Below, one piece after another: positions 36,228 through 42,642 of a stretch of DNA of 64,000 nucleotides. Below the pieces are notes generated by a model. That model was not told the origin of the DNA, did not search any database, and saw only the letters and a program-made list of their open reading frames with translations. A program made the position numbers and the translations under genes. Each line of letters opens with the position of its first letter. The stretch's first letter is position 1. The DNA comes from Streptomyces kurssanovii (GTDB lineage Bacteria > Actinomycetota > Actinomycetes > Streptomycetales > Streptomycetaceae), in the NCBI RefSeq assembly GCF_014649695.1, contig NZ_BMTN01000001.1, positions 806,001 to 870,000 on the forward strand, in the 5' to 3' direction.

Positions 36228-36875
36228 TCAGGTGACCTTGACCATACGGGCGAAGACGACGACGTTGCCGTCGTACCCGCCCGCCTTGGAGTAGCCGCCA
36301 CCGCAGGTGATCACCCGCAGTTCCGGCTGGCCGGTGTCCGCGTACACCCGCACCCCGGGGAAGTCGTTCTTGGAGAACACCTCGACGCCGTACACCTCGA
36401 AGACGGCGACGCGGCCGTCGAAGCGCGGTACCTCGATCAGCTGCCCCGTCCTGACGGCCCCGAGGCCGTAGAAGACGGCGGGGCCGGCCTGGTTGTCGAC
36501 GTGCCCCACGATGACGGAGGTGCCGCGCTGCCCGGGGGAGATGCCGTTCTGGTACCAGCCGGCGAGGTTGGGATCGTTCGGCTCCGGAGCGGCCACCCAG
36601 CCGTCCTGGTCCAGTCCGACGTGCACGATCGGGGCGTCCACCTTGATCGAGGGGATGCGCACCCGGGCCGCGGCGGCGTACGGCAGCGGCTCCAGCGGCA
36701 CGGGCAGGAACGTCTCGCCCGCCCGGTCCTGCGACGCGGCGGCCGCGGGCTGAGGCGGTCCGAGGCCCACGTCCACACCGTTCTTGACCATTGCGATGCC
36801 GGTGAGCATCACGAGAGCCAGTACGCCCCAGGGCGAGCGTCTCCTCGGTTCCCTGCCGTACCTGTCCTGGCCCAT
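36228..36875 (-). CDS. Class F sortase
   Basis: A 215-residue cysteine transpeptidase that attaches proteins to the cell wall. One N-terminal membrane helix (WGVLALVMLTGIAMV) is followed by the sortase barrel: RIPSIKVDAPIVHVGLDQDG, catalytic His in VIVGHVDNQAG (~125) and catalytic Cys in LRVITCGGGY (~190); a C-terminal Arg lies in VVFARMVKV. GGGAGAA precedes ATG 36875. Class F sortases are typical of actinobacteria and their sorting signals are poorly defined. The gene diverges from a large surface protein and lies near a second one, both with C-terminal membrane helices and Arg clusters. Confidence 0.93.
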   Translation of the reverse strand: MGQDRYGREPRRRSPWGVLALVMLTGIAMVKNGVDVGLGPPQPAAAASQDRAGETFLPVPLEPLPYAAAARVRIPSIKVDAPIVHVGLDQDGWVAAPEPNDPNLAGWYQNGISPGQRGTSVIVGHVDNQAGPAVFYGLGAVRTGQLIEVPRFDGRVAVFEVYGVEVFSKNDFPGVRVYADTGQPELRVITCGGGYSKAGGYDGNVVVFARMVKVT

Positions 36876-37186
36876 GGTTCTCCCTTCGCGCGCTTGTGGG
36901 CACGCTAAGCGGGGTGCCGCACTCCGGCGAGGGGGAAAGCGCGAACGGGTGGCCGGTGCCACCGGTGATGGCCCATCCGGGTATTCGGCCCCCAAAAACT
37001 TCTGACGGTCTGTGACCTGCGGCTCCGTCAGATCAAGGGGTCCAGGGTCGGCGTGTCGTCTCACCGGGGTGGACCAAGGCCGAAATGCGACGAAAGCACC
37101 ATCCGGTGATCGTTCGTCATGGAAGACGTACTCGTCGAATATCCCGGAGCACGGCTTTGGGGCGTCTTTCTTCTGGAGGTTCAACG
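36876..37186. other. Divergent intergenic region between sortase and surface protein gene
   Basis: Contains the promoters for both genes. A CTGACGG...CCGTCAG inverted pair near 37003-37036 (CTGACGG with CCGTCAG, ~20-base spacing) could be a hairpin or binding site. GGAGG at 37175-37179 is the ribosome site for the surface protein. Nothing else stands out in these 311 bases. Confidence 0.4.
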
Positions 37187-37999
37187 ATGCGTGCCTCACG
37201 CGCTCTCGCAGCGACGGTGACCGCCTTCGCGGCCGTCGGACTGTGCGCTCCCATGGCGGCCGCCGGTGGCGGCAACGGCCCCAGGAACGTACAGGTCCAC
37301 CCGTCGTCCGTCTTCCCGGGCGGCATTCTGACCATCACCGTCGACGGTTGCCGGCGCGGTGGTGTGGTCAGCTCGAACGCTTTCCCGGACGCTCCACTCT
37401 CCAGCGCCGGCAACGACCATGGCGGTGACCGGGGTGCCGGCGGCAACGGCGCCGGTGGCAATGGCGATGACCGGGGTGACCGGGGTGCCGGCGGTGACGG
37501 CGGTGACCGGGGTGCCGGCGGCAACGGTGCCGGTGGCAATGGCGATGACCGGGGTGACCGGGGTGACCGGGGTGCCGGCGGTGACGGCGGCGACCGGGGT
37601 GCCGGCGGCAACGGCGCCGGTGGCAATGGCGATGACCGGGGTGACCGGGGTGACCGGGGTGCGGGCGGTGACGGCGGCGACCGGGGTAACGGCGGCGACC
37701 GCGGAACCGGTGGCAATGGTGCTGGTGGCAACGGCGGCGAATCGGTCGCGACCGCCCGGGTCCGCAACAACGCGACGCCCGGCAACTACAGCTTGACCGT
37801 CCGGTGCAACGACTCCCGGGAGACCGCCACCGCGTCCTTCCGGGTGCTCCCCGCGCGCGGTGCGCAGGGTGGTCTCGGCGGATCGATCGGACCGACCGAC
37901 GTCGAGATGGCGATCGGCGCGGGTCTGGTGGTCACGGCGGCCGTCGGCGGCAGCCTGTTCATCGTCCGCCGCCGTCGCTCGGTCGGCGGTCCGGCCTGA
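37187..37999 (+). CDS. Surface protein with Gly-rich repeat insertion and C-terminal anchor
   Basis: A 270-residue exported protein: signal peptide ending PMAAAGG (~27); a beta-rich domain starting VQVHPSSVFPGGILTITVDGC; a ~110-residue Gly/Asp/Arg/Asn repeat block (~77-184); the domain's second half ATARVRNNATPGNYSLTVRC; a linker GGLGGS; one membrane helix (~240-260) and an end FIVRRRRSV. The Cys before and after the block probably pair. Compared with its paralogue at 38143-38664, the repeat sits inside one loop of the domain. There is no LPxTG; GGLGGS plus helix plus Arg cluster looks like a non-classical anchoring tail. The divergent sortase F makes wall attachment plausible. Confidence 0.85.
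   Translation: MRASRALAATVTAFAAVGLCAPMAAAGGGNGPRNVQVHPSSVFPGGILTITVDGCRRGGVVSSNAFPDAPLSSAGNDHGGDRGAGGNGAGGNGDDRGDRGAGGDGGDRGAGGNGAGGNGDDRGDRGDRGAGGDGGDRGAGGNGAGGNGDDRGDRGDRGAGGDGGDRGNGGDRGTGGNGAGGNGGESVATARVRNNATPGNYSLTVRCNDSRETATASFRVLPARGAQGGLGGSIGPTDVEMAIGAGLVVTAAVGGSLFIVRRRRSVGGPA
37416..37740 (+). repeat. In-frame tandem repeats encoding Gly-Asp-Arg-Asn units
   Basis: The coding sequence repeats a unit with the pattern GGDRGAGGNGAGGNGDDRG followed by (DRG)n-AGGD: one copy of about 78 bases, two of about 87 bases, then a degenerate partial copy. GGTGACCGG and GGTGCCGGCGG are the commonest blocks. Near-identical DNA between copies indicates recent expansion by recombination or slippage. 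All unit lengths are multiples of three, keeping the frame. It is not a CRISPR array: there are no unique spacers and it is fully coding. Confidence 0.9.
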
Positions 38000-38027
38000 C
38001 CGGTTGAACCTCCCGGTCCGGCCGCAA

Positions 38028-38074
38028 CCGCTCGTCGCCCCGAGTCCTCCAGAAGGACTCGGGGCGACGAGCGG
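38028..38074. terminator. Perfect 21-bp bidirectional terminator hairpin
   Basis: CCGCTCGTCGCCCCGAGTCCT and AGGACTCGGGGCGACGAGCGG pair over all positions around the loop CCAGA. Only 20-odd bases follow the stop of the upstream surface-protein gene, and the convergent gene ends at 38143, so the hairpin can terminate from both sides. No T-run, as is common in this genus. Confidence 0.85.
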
Positions 38075-38142
38075 TCGGCGCCTGTTGCGGTCGGGCGGGC
38101 ACGGGAGCCCGGGGCGTACGGGGCCGTGCCCCGGTGCCGCCA

Positions 38143-38664
38143 TCAGTGCTGGCGGTTCGTCGACCGCCTGCGCACGACGAGCACGGTCGCTGTGGCGGCT
38201 GCCGCCACGAGAGCGCCGCCCGCCGCGATCTCCGCGGTGTTCATGCCGTCGAAGCTGCCGCCCACGCCGCCGCGCACACCCTGGGGCGGTGCGGTGGTGG
38301 CGGTCCTGGTGGAGCTGGCAGTGGGGCTCGCGGACCCGCCGGCGATGGTGAGGTCGAGGGTGCCGATCCGGCCGACGCAGTTGAACTGCACCGAATACAC
38401 GGCGCCCGGCCTGGCGTCCCAGTCGACGGTGGCCGTCGCTGCGCCGTTGCGGGGGATGGTGACGGTGTCGAAGACACCGGAGGTGACGGTGGTGGTGCTC
38501 GGGCAGCCGCCCGCGGTCAGGGTGACACGACCGCCCGCCGCGACGGTCGAGGGCGTGACATTGAAGTCGTACGGCGTGTTGTTGACGGCCGCGGCTGTGG
38601 GGGCCGTCAGGGCGAGTGCGGCCGCTCCGAGCAGAGCGGCGGATGCGGCACGTATCGCGCGCAT
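38143..38664 (-). CDS. Small surface protein, paralogue of the Gly-rich repeat protein
   Basis: A 173-residue exported protein: signal peptide (~1-26, ending TAAAV), a beta domain with FNVTPSTVAAGGRVTLTAGGC and RPGAVYSVQFNC, a Ser/Thr linker, the motif GGVGGS, a membrane helix (~145-165) and the tail VVRRRSTN. The domain halves align with those of the protein at 37187-37999 (PS-x-V-x2-GG-x-[LV]T near the first Cys; PG-x-YS before the second), but without the repeat insertion. Probably a wall- or membrane-displayed protein. It is convergent with its paralogue across the strong hairpin. Confidence 0.82.
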   Translation of the reverse strand: MRAIRAASAALLGAAALALTAPTAAAVNNTPYDFNVTPSTVAAGGRVTLTAGGCPSTTTVTSGVFDTVTIPRNGAATATVDWDARPGAVYSVQFNCVGRIGTLDLTIAGGSASPTASSTRTATTAPPQGVRGGVGGSFDGMNTAEIAAGGALVAAAATATVLVVRRRSTNRQH

Positions 38665-38835
38665 GGTGGTCCTCCGGTCCCGAGGAGCAGTCGCGGAACG
38701 ATTTCCGCGTGGGTCGGGAAATGCACCTCGATCACCGAAACGCTAAGAGCGGTGTTCGTCCCCCGCGATCGCTGTAGGGCAAACGGGTCATTTCCGTCTC
38801 CAGGGGATGCGGTTCTCCGGGAATGTGCAGGGGCC

Positions 38836-39369
38836 TCAGCCACCGTCGGCGCGCTGGGGGTTCCGCGGCAGACCGGGTGCCGCGTCCGCGATGCGCTCAC
38901 GCATGGGGCGCCGGCGCAGCGCTTCGAGCGCCTCGCCGATCAGCCGGCTCAACGGGTACGGCAGCTCCGCCTCGAAAGCGGCGGCGGCCGCCGCGGTGGC
39001 CTGCCACTCGGCGGCCAGTGCGGGCATCAGGGACTCGGCCTCGGCGGTGAGCGTCGCGATGCGCCGGCGCCCGTCGCTGCCTGGGCCGGTCGTGGCGAGG
39101 CCCTCTTTGACGAGCTGGGCGACCGTCTGGCTCGCCGCCGAGTGCGTCACGCCGGTCGCCCGGGCCAGGTCCTGGATCGAGCTCGGGCCTTGGGTGGACA
39201 GGACGCGCAGGACGGGGGCGTACCGGGGGCGCAGGCCCGCCAGGCCCACGTCCTCATAGACCGCCGCGACGTCGGAGTCGAGGAGGTTCAGAAGGAGGCG
39301 CAGGCGGGTGCCGAGGAGCTCGGGGCCGGGGGAGGGGGCGGCGGCGGTGTCTTGGTCGGGCGAGGCCAT
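38836..39369 (-). CDS. MarR-family transcriptional regulator
   Basis: A 177-residue winged-helix regulator. The DNA-binding core (~50-110) reads YAPVLRVLSTQGPSSIQDLA, GVTHSAASQTVAQLVKEGL and the wing GSDGRRRIATLT. It diverges from the proline iminopeptidase gene, and a perfect AACAGCGCTGTT palindrome lies between the starts, so it likely represses both itself and the peptidase. The C-terminal helix region RRRPMRERIADAAP is usual for dimerisation. Confidence 0.9.
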   Translation of the reverse strand: MASPDQDTAAAPSPGPELLGTRLRLLLNLLDSDVAAVYEDVGLAGLRPRYAPVLRVLSTQGPSSIQDLARATGVTHSAASQTVAQLVKEGLATTGPGSDGRRRIATLTAEAESLMPALAAEWQATAAAAAAFEAELPYPLSRLIGEALEALRRRPMRERIADAAPGLPRNPQRADGG

Positions 39370-39380
39370 GAGGTTAATGT

Positions 39381-39392
39381 AACAGCGCTGTT
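39381..39392. promoter_or_regulatory. Probable MarR operator
   Basis: AACAGCGCTGTT is a perfect 12-base palindrome, extended on both sides by A/T-rich bases (TAATGT and GTAATC) that stand out in this GC-rich DNA. It lies in the 54-base gap between the divergent MarR gene and the peptidase gene, where the regulator would block both promoters. The local TTAATGT / TGTTGTAAT text may also contribute -10 elements. Confidence 0.65.
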
Positions 39393-39423
39393 GTAATCGA
39401 GGTGACGGGGAGGATGTCGGGCC

Positions 39424-40386
39424 ATGGCAGAGCTGTATCCGCCGATCGAGCCGTACGAGCAGGGGATGCTCGACGTGGGGGACGGGAACCTCGTCCACTG
39501 GGAGATGTGCGGCAATCCGCGGGGAAAGCCCGCGCTCGTCGTACACGGGGGGCCGGGCTCCGGCTGCAACCCCCGGATGCGCCGGTACTTCGATCCTGAG
39601 GCCTACCGGGTCGTGCTCTTCGACCAGCGCGGCTGCGGACGCAGCACCCCGCACGCGGCGGACCCGGCCGCCGACATGCGGCACAACACCACCGGTCATC
39701 TGCTGGCCGACATGGAGCAGTTGCGTGAGCACCTCGGCATCGAGCGGTGGCTGCTGTACGGCGGGTCATGGGGGTCCACGTTGCTCCTCGCCTACGCGGA
39801 GCGGCATCCGGAGCGGGTGTCCGGGATCGTCGTCAACGGCGTCACGACCACCCGCCGCCGAGAGATCGACTGGCTCTACCGGGGCGTCGGCCGGTTCTTC
39901 CCGGAGCAGTGGCACCGCTTCCGGCTCGGCGTGCCGGAGGCCGACCGCGCCGGTGACCTCGTGGCCGCGTACGCCAGGCTCATGGAGAGCGAGGACCGGG
40001 CGGTGCGGGAGAAGGCGGCTGTCGACTGGTGCAGATGGGAGGACGCCGTGCTCTCCCTCGAGCCGAGCGGCGGACCCGACCCGTACGGTGGCCGGCCCTC
40101 GGACGCGCGGATCGCGCTGGTGCGGATCGCGGCCCATTACTTCGCGCACGGCGCATGGCTCGAGGAAGGAGTGCTGCTGCGTGAGGCCGGCCGACTGAAA
40201 GGAATTCCCGGTGCGCTCTTCCACGGCCGTCTGGATCTCAGCACGCCGCTCGAGACGCCCTGGGAACTCAGCCGCGTCTGGAGCGACGCCGAACTGGTGG
40301 TCGTGGACGACTCCGGCCACAAGGGAAGTGCCACGATGCGGGACCGTGTGATCGGCGCTCTGGAGCGATTCCGGTACAGCGAGTGA
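39424..40386 (+). CDS. pip: Prolyl aminopeptidase (proline iminopeptidase), S33 family
   Basis: A 320-residue cytoplasmic alpha/beta hydrolase removing N-terminal proline from peptides. Family text is clear: VVHGGPGSGCNPRMRRYFDP (oxyanion region HGGPG, ~42), FDQRGCGRSTPH, nucleophile Ser in LYGGSWGSTLLLAYAE (~120), FHGRLDLSTPLETPW with the catalytic Asp, and the catalytic His in DDSGHKGS (~300). Length is typical. It is controlled, most likely, by the divergent MarR gene. Confidence 0.94.
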   Translation: MAELYPPIEPYEQGMLDVGDGNLVHWEMCGNPRGKPALVVHGGPGSGCNPRMRRYFDPEAYRVVLFDQRGCGRSTPHAADPAADMRHNTTGHLLADMEQLREHLGIERWLLYGGSWGSTLLLAYAERHPERVSGIVVNGVTTTRRREIDWLYRGVGRFFPEQWHRFRLGVPEADRAGDLVAAYARLMESEDRAVREKAAVDWCRWEDAVLSLEPSGGPDPYGGRPSDARIALVRIAAHYFAHGAWLEEGVLLREAGRLKGIPGALFHGRLDLSTPLETPWELSRVWSDAELVVVDDSGHKGSATMRDRVIGALERFRYSE

Positions 40387-40602
40387 CTGATGTGCCCCAG
40401 GGGGCAGTTGAGATCCGGCCAATTCCACGGCGGTTCCACATGGGGTGAATTCACCTGTTGGCAGCGGGATTTCAACCATTCGCGGTTGCGACTCACAAGA
40501 TTTTTTCGAAGACGTTGAACAGAGGCCGCCCTCCCGTCCGTACCTAGGGCCATGAACGGCGCTCCGGGCGCCGGAACCGGATGGATGAACACGGGAGTGG
40601 AC

Positions 40603-41571
40603 ATGAACACCTGGCGGAACGCCTCGCTCGCGGTGACTGCGACGGCCGTACTCGCGCTGACGACGGCGTGCGGTCAGGAGACGGGCACCGAGACACCCAA
40701 CGGTCAGGCGGTCGGCGCGGCCAATCCCGCGCAGCCCGGGAACGGTTACGGATCCGACGCCGGGTACGGCTCCGACGCCGGCGGTGAGGCGGCGGCCGCC
40801 AAGCCGGCGGGGCAGCTCGCGGTCTGGGAGAGCAAGGAGCTCGGCAAGGTCCTCGCCGACAGCGCGGGGCTCACCCTCTACCGGTTCGACAAGGACACCG
40901 CGGAACCGCCGAAGTCGAATTGCGAAGGCGACTGCGCGAAGACCTGGCCGGTCGTCGCCGCCGGCGGCGCCTCCGCGGCCCCCGGCGTCGACCCCTCCCT
41001 GATCGGCGAGGTCACCAGGGCGGACGGCACGAAGCAGCTCACCATCGGCGGTTGGCCGATGTACCGCTACGCCAAGGACACCAAGGCAGGCGACGTCAAG
41101 GGCCAGGGTGTGGGCGGCACTTGGTACGCGTCCGCCCCCGACGGCAAGAAGGCCGCACCGGGTGCCGGCGGGGAAGCGGGCGGCGACGAGGCCTCGGAGC
41201 CCGCCGACCTCGCGGGGCTTTCCGTACGCAAGGATCCCAAGCTCGGTGAGATCGTGGTCGACAAGAACGGGATGACCGTCTACCGCTTCATGAAGGACTC
41301 GGCCTGGCCGATGAAGACCGCCTGCACCGGCGACTGCCTGAAGAAGTGGCCGGTCGTGGAGCCCGTCGAGAAGAACGACACCGTCGGAATCCTGAAGAAG
41401 GGCTTCGTGACATTCGACCGGCCCGACGGGATCGAGCAGCAGACCATCGACTGCTGGCCGATCTACACCTTCGCGGGAGACTCCAAGCCGGGTGACACCA
41501 ACGGCCAGGGCGTCGGAGGCACCTGGTACGCCGTCTCGCCCGAGGGCAAGCCGGTCGGAGCGCCCAAGTAG
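40603..41571 (+). CDS. Lipoprotein with paired PF03640 secreted repeats
   Basis: A 322-residue lipoprotein: signal peptide with lipobox LTTAC (~22), a Gly/Ser/Tyr-rich linker with GYGSDAG repeated, then two similar domains of ~100 residues. Each has LGKVLADSAGLTLYRFDKDT or LGEIVVDKNGMTVYRFMKDS, C-x3-C pairs (CEGDCAKTWPV / CTGDCLKKWPV), QLTIGGWPMYRYAKD or QQTIDCWPIYTFAGD, and GQGVGGTWYA. This repeat family is of unknown function; the conserved Cys and aromatic residues suggest a cofactor or metal-binding surface role. GGGAG lies five bases before ATG 40603; ATGs further upstream lack a ribosome site. Confidence 0.88.
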   Translation: MNTWRNASLAVTATAVLALTTACGQETGTETPNGQAVGAANPAQPGNGYGSDAGYGSDAGGEAAAAKPAGQLAVWESKELGKVLADSAGLTLYRFDKDTAEPPKSNCEGDCAKTWPVVAAGGASAAPGVDPSLIGEVTRADGTKQLTIGGWPMYRYAKDTKAGDVKGQGVGGTWYASAPDGKKAAPGAGGEAGGDEASEPADLAGLSVRKDPKLGEIVVDKNGMTVYRFMKDSAWPMKTACTGDCLKKWPVVEPVEKNDTVGILKKGFVTFDRPDGIEQQTIDCWPIYTFAGDSKPGDTNGQGVGGTWYAVSPEGKPVGAPK

Positions 41572-41596
41572 TCCCCACGCTGCGCCTCCGGCCAGC

Positions 41597-41642
41597 GTCG
41601 GCCCGTCTCACGCCCCTCCGCGTGACGGCGGGTCCGACGCAT
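41597..41642 (+). terminator. Hairpin after PF03640 lipoprotein gene
   Basis: GTCGGCCCGTC...GGCGGGTCCGAC form an outer stem with a few mismatches or G-U pairs, and TCACGC / GCGTGA form a perfect inner stem around CCCTCC. It begins about 25 bases after the stop codon, as expected for a Streptomyces terminator without T-run. Confidence 0.55.
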
Positions 41643-41832
41643 GTGCGGGGGCGTTTGCCGGACGCATGTGACCACGTCGCGTTCCAGTGGCGCATGACGA
41701 ACAGGTGTGACCAAGAACGGACCGCTAATTTCCGTTTGGGCTCGCCCTCGTGGCGGGCGATCAGTAGCCTCGGCTCGAACACTGGCCATGGACATGGCCG
41801 AACTCCCCCGTGGCGACTTGTTGGAGACATCG

Positions 41833-42642
41833 ATGGAGCGTCCCGCCTGGGCCCCGCAGGGCATCGACATATCGGTGCCGAGCGTGTCCCGCATTTATGA
41901 CTTCTACCTGGGCGGCTCCCACAATTTCGAGGTCGACAGGGCGGCCGCGCGCAGGGCGATGGAGTTCATGCCGGGACTCCCCAAGATCATGCAGGCGAAC
42001 CGTGCCTTCATGCGCCGCGCCGTCAATTACGCGGTGGACGAGGGCATCACGCAGTTCCTCGACATCGGCTCCGGCATTCCGACCTTCGGGAATGTCCATG
42101 AAGTCGCCCGCAGGGCCAGCCCCGAGGCGCGGGTGCTCTACGTGGACCACGACCCGGTGGCGGTCGCGCACAGCCGGGCGGTGCTCGACGGCGACACACA
42201 GTCGGACGTCGTCGCCGCCGACCTGCGCAAGCCGCGGGAGATCCTGGACAGCCCCGAGGCGCAACTGCTGGACCTGGAACGGCCGGTGGCGCTGCTCCTC
42301 GTCGCCGTACTGCACTTCCTCACGGACGAGGACGAGCCGTGGGAGGCCGTGGCCGAGCTGCGGGACGCGCTGGCGCCCGGCAGCCTGCTGGTGATCACCC
42401 ACGCCTCCTTCGAAGGCATCCCCCTCCCGGCCGAGCAGGCCGGCGGCACGGTCGGTGTGTACCGGGACATCCGCAACCCGCTCGTGATGCGCTCGCGCGA
42501 GGAGGTCGGCCGGTTCTTCGACGGGTACACGATGGTCCAACCGGGCCTGGTGTCCATGCCGGACTGGCGGCCCGACGGGCCCGTCGACCAGGAGGATCCG
42601 TACGCCTTCTCCGGCTTCGCCGGGGTGGGGCGCAAAGCGTGA
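41833..42642 (+). CDS. PF04672-type SAM-dependent methyltransferase
   Basis: A 269-residue protein of the actinobacterial DUF574 methyltransferase group. Typical text: IDISVPSVSRIYDFYLGGSH at the start, NRAFMRRAVNYAVDEGITQF, the SAM loop FLDIGSGIPTFGNVHEVA (~77-95), VLYVDHDPVAVAHSRA (~105), and ALLLVAVLHFLTDEDEPW. Substrates are unknown for most members. GGAG lies six bases before ATG 41833; ATG 41788 is an in-frame alternative. Its stop overlaps the GTG of the GGDEF-EAL gene by four bases (GTGA), so the two are translationally coupled. Confidence 0.9.
   Translation: MERPAWAPQGIDISVPSVSRIYDFYLGGSHNFEVDRAAARRAMEFMPGLPKIMQANRAFMRRAVNYAVDEGITQFLDIGSGIPTFGNVHEVARRASPEARVLYVDHDPVAVAHSRAVLDGDTQSDVVAADLRKPREILDSPEAQLLDLERPVALLLVAVLHFLTDEDEPWEAVAELRDALAPGSLLVITHASFEGIPLPAEQAGGTVGVYRDIRNPLVMRSREEVGRFFDGYTMVQPGLVSMPDWRPDGPVDQEDPYAFSGFAGVGRKA

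Noticed and set aside
37416-37740. CRISPR-like periodic repeats
   Set aside because: There are no unique spacers, unit lengths are multiples of three, and the repeats are continuous coding sequence of a surface protein.
37196-38143. 315-codon minus-strand frame through the Gly repeat region
   Set aside because: Caused by the repetitive GC-rich codons read in antisense; it overlaps two well-supported genes and has no start signal.
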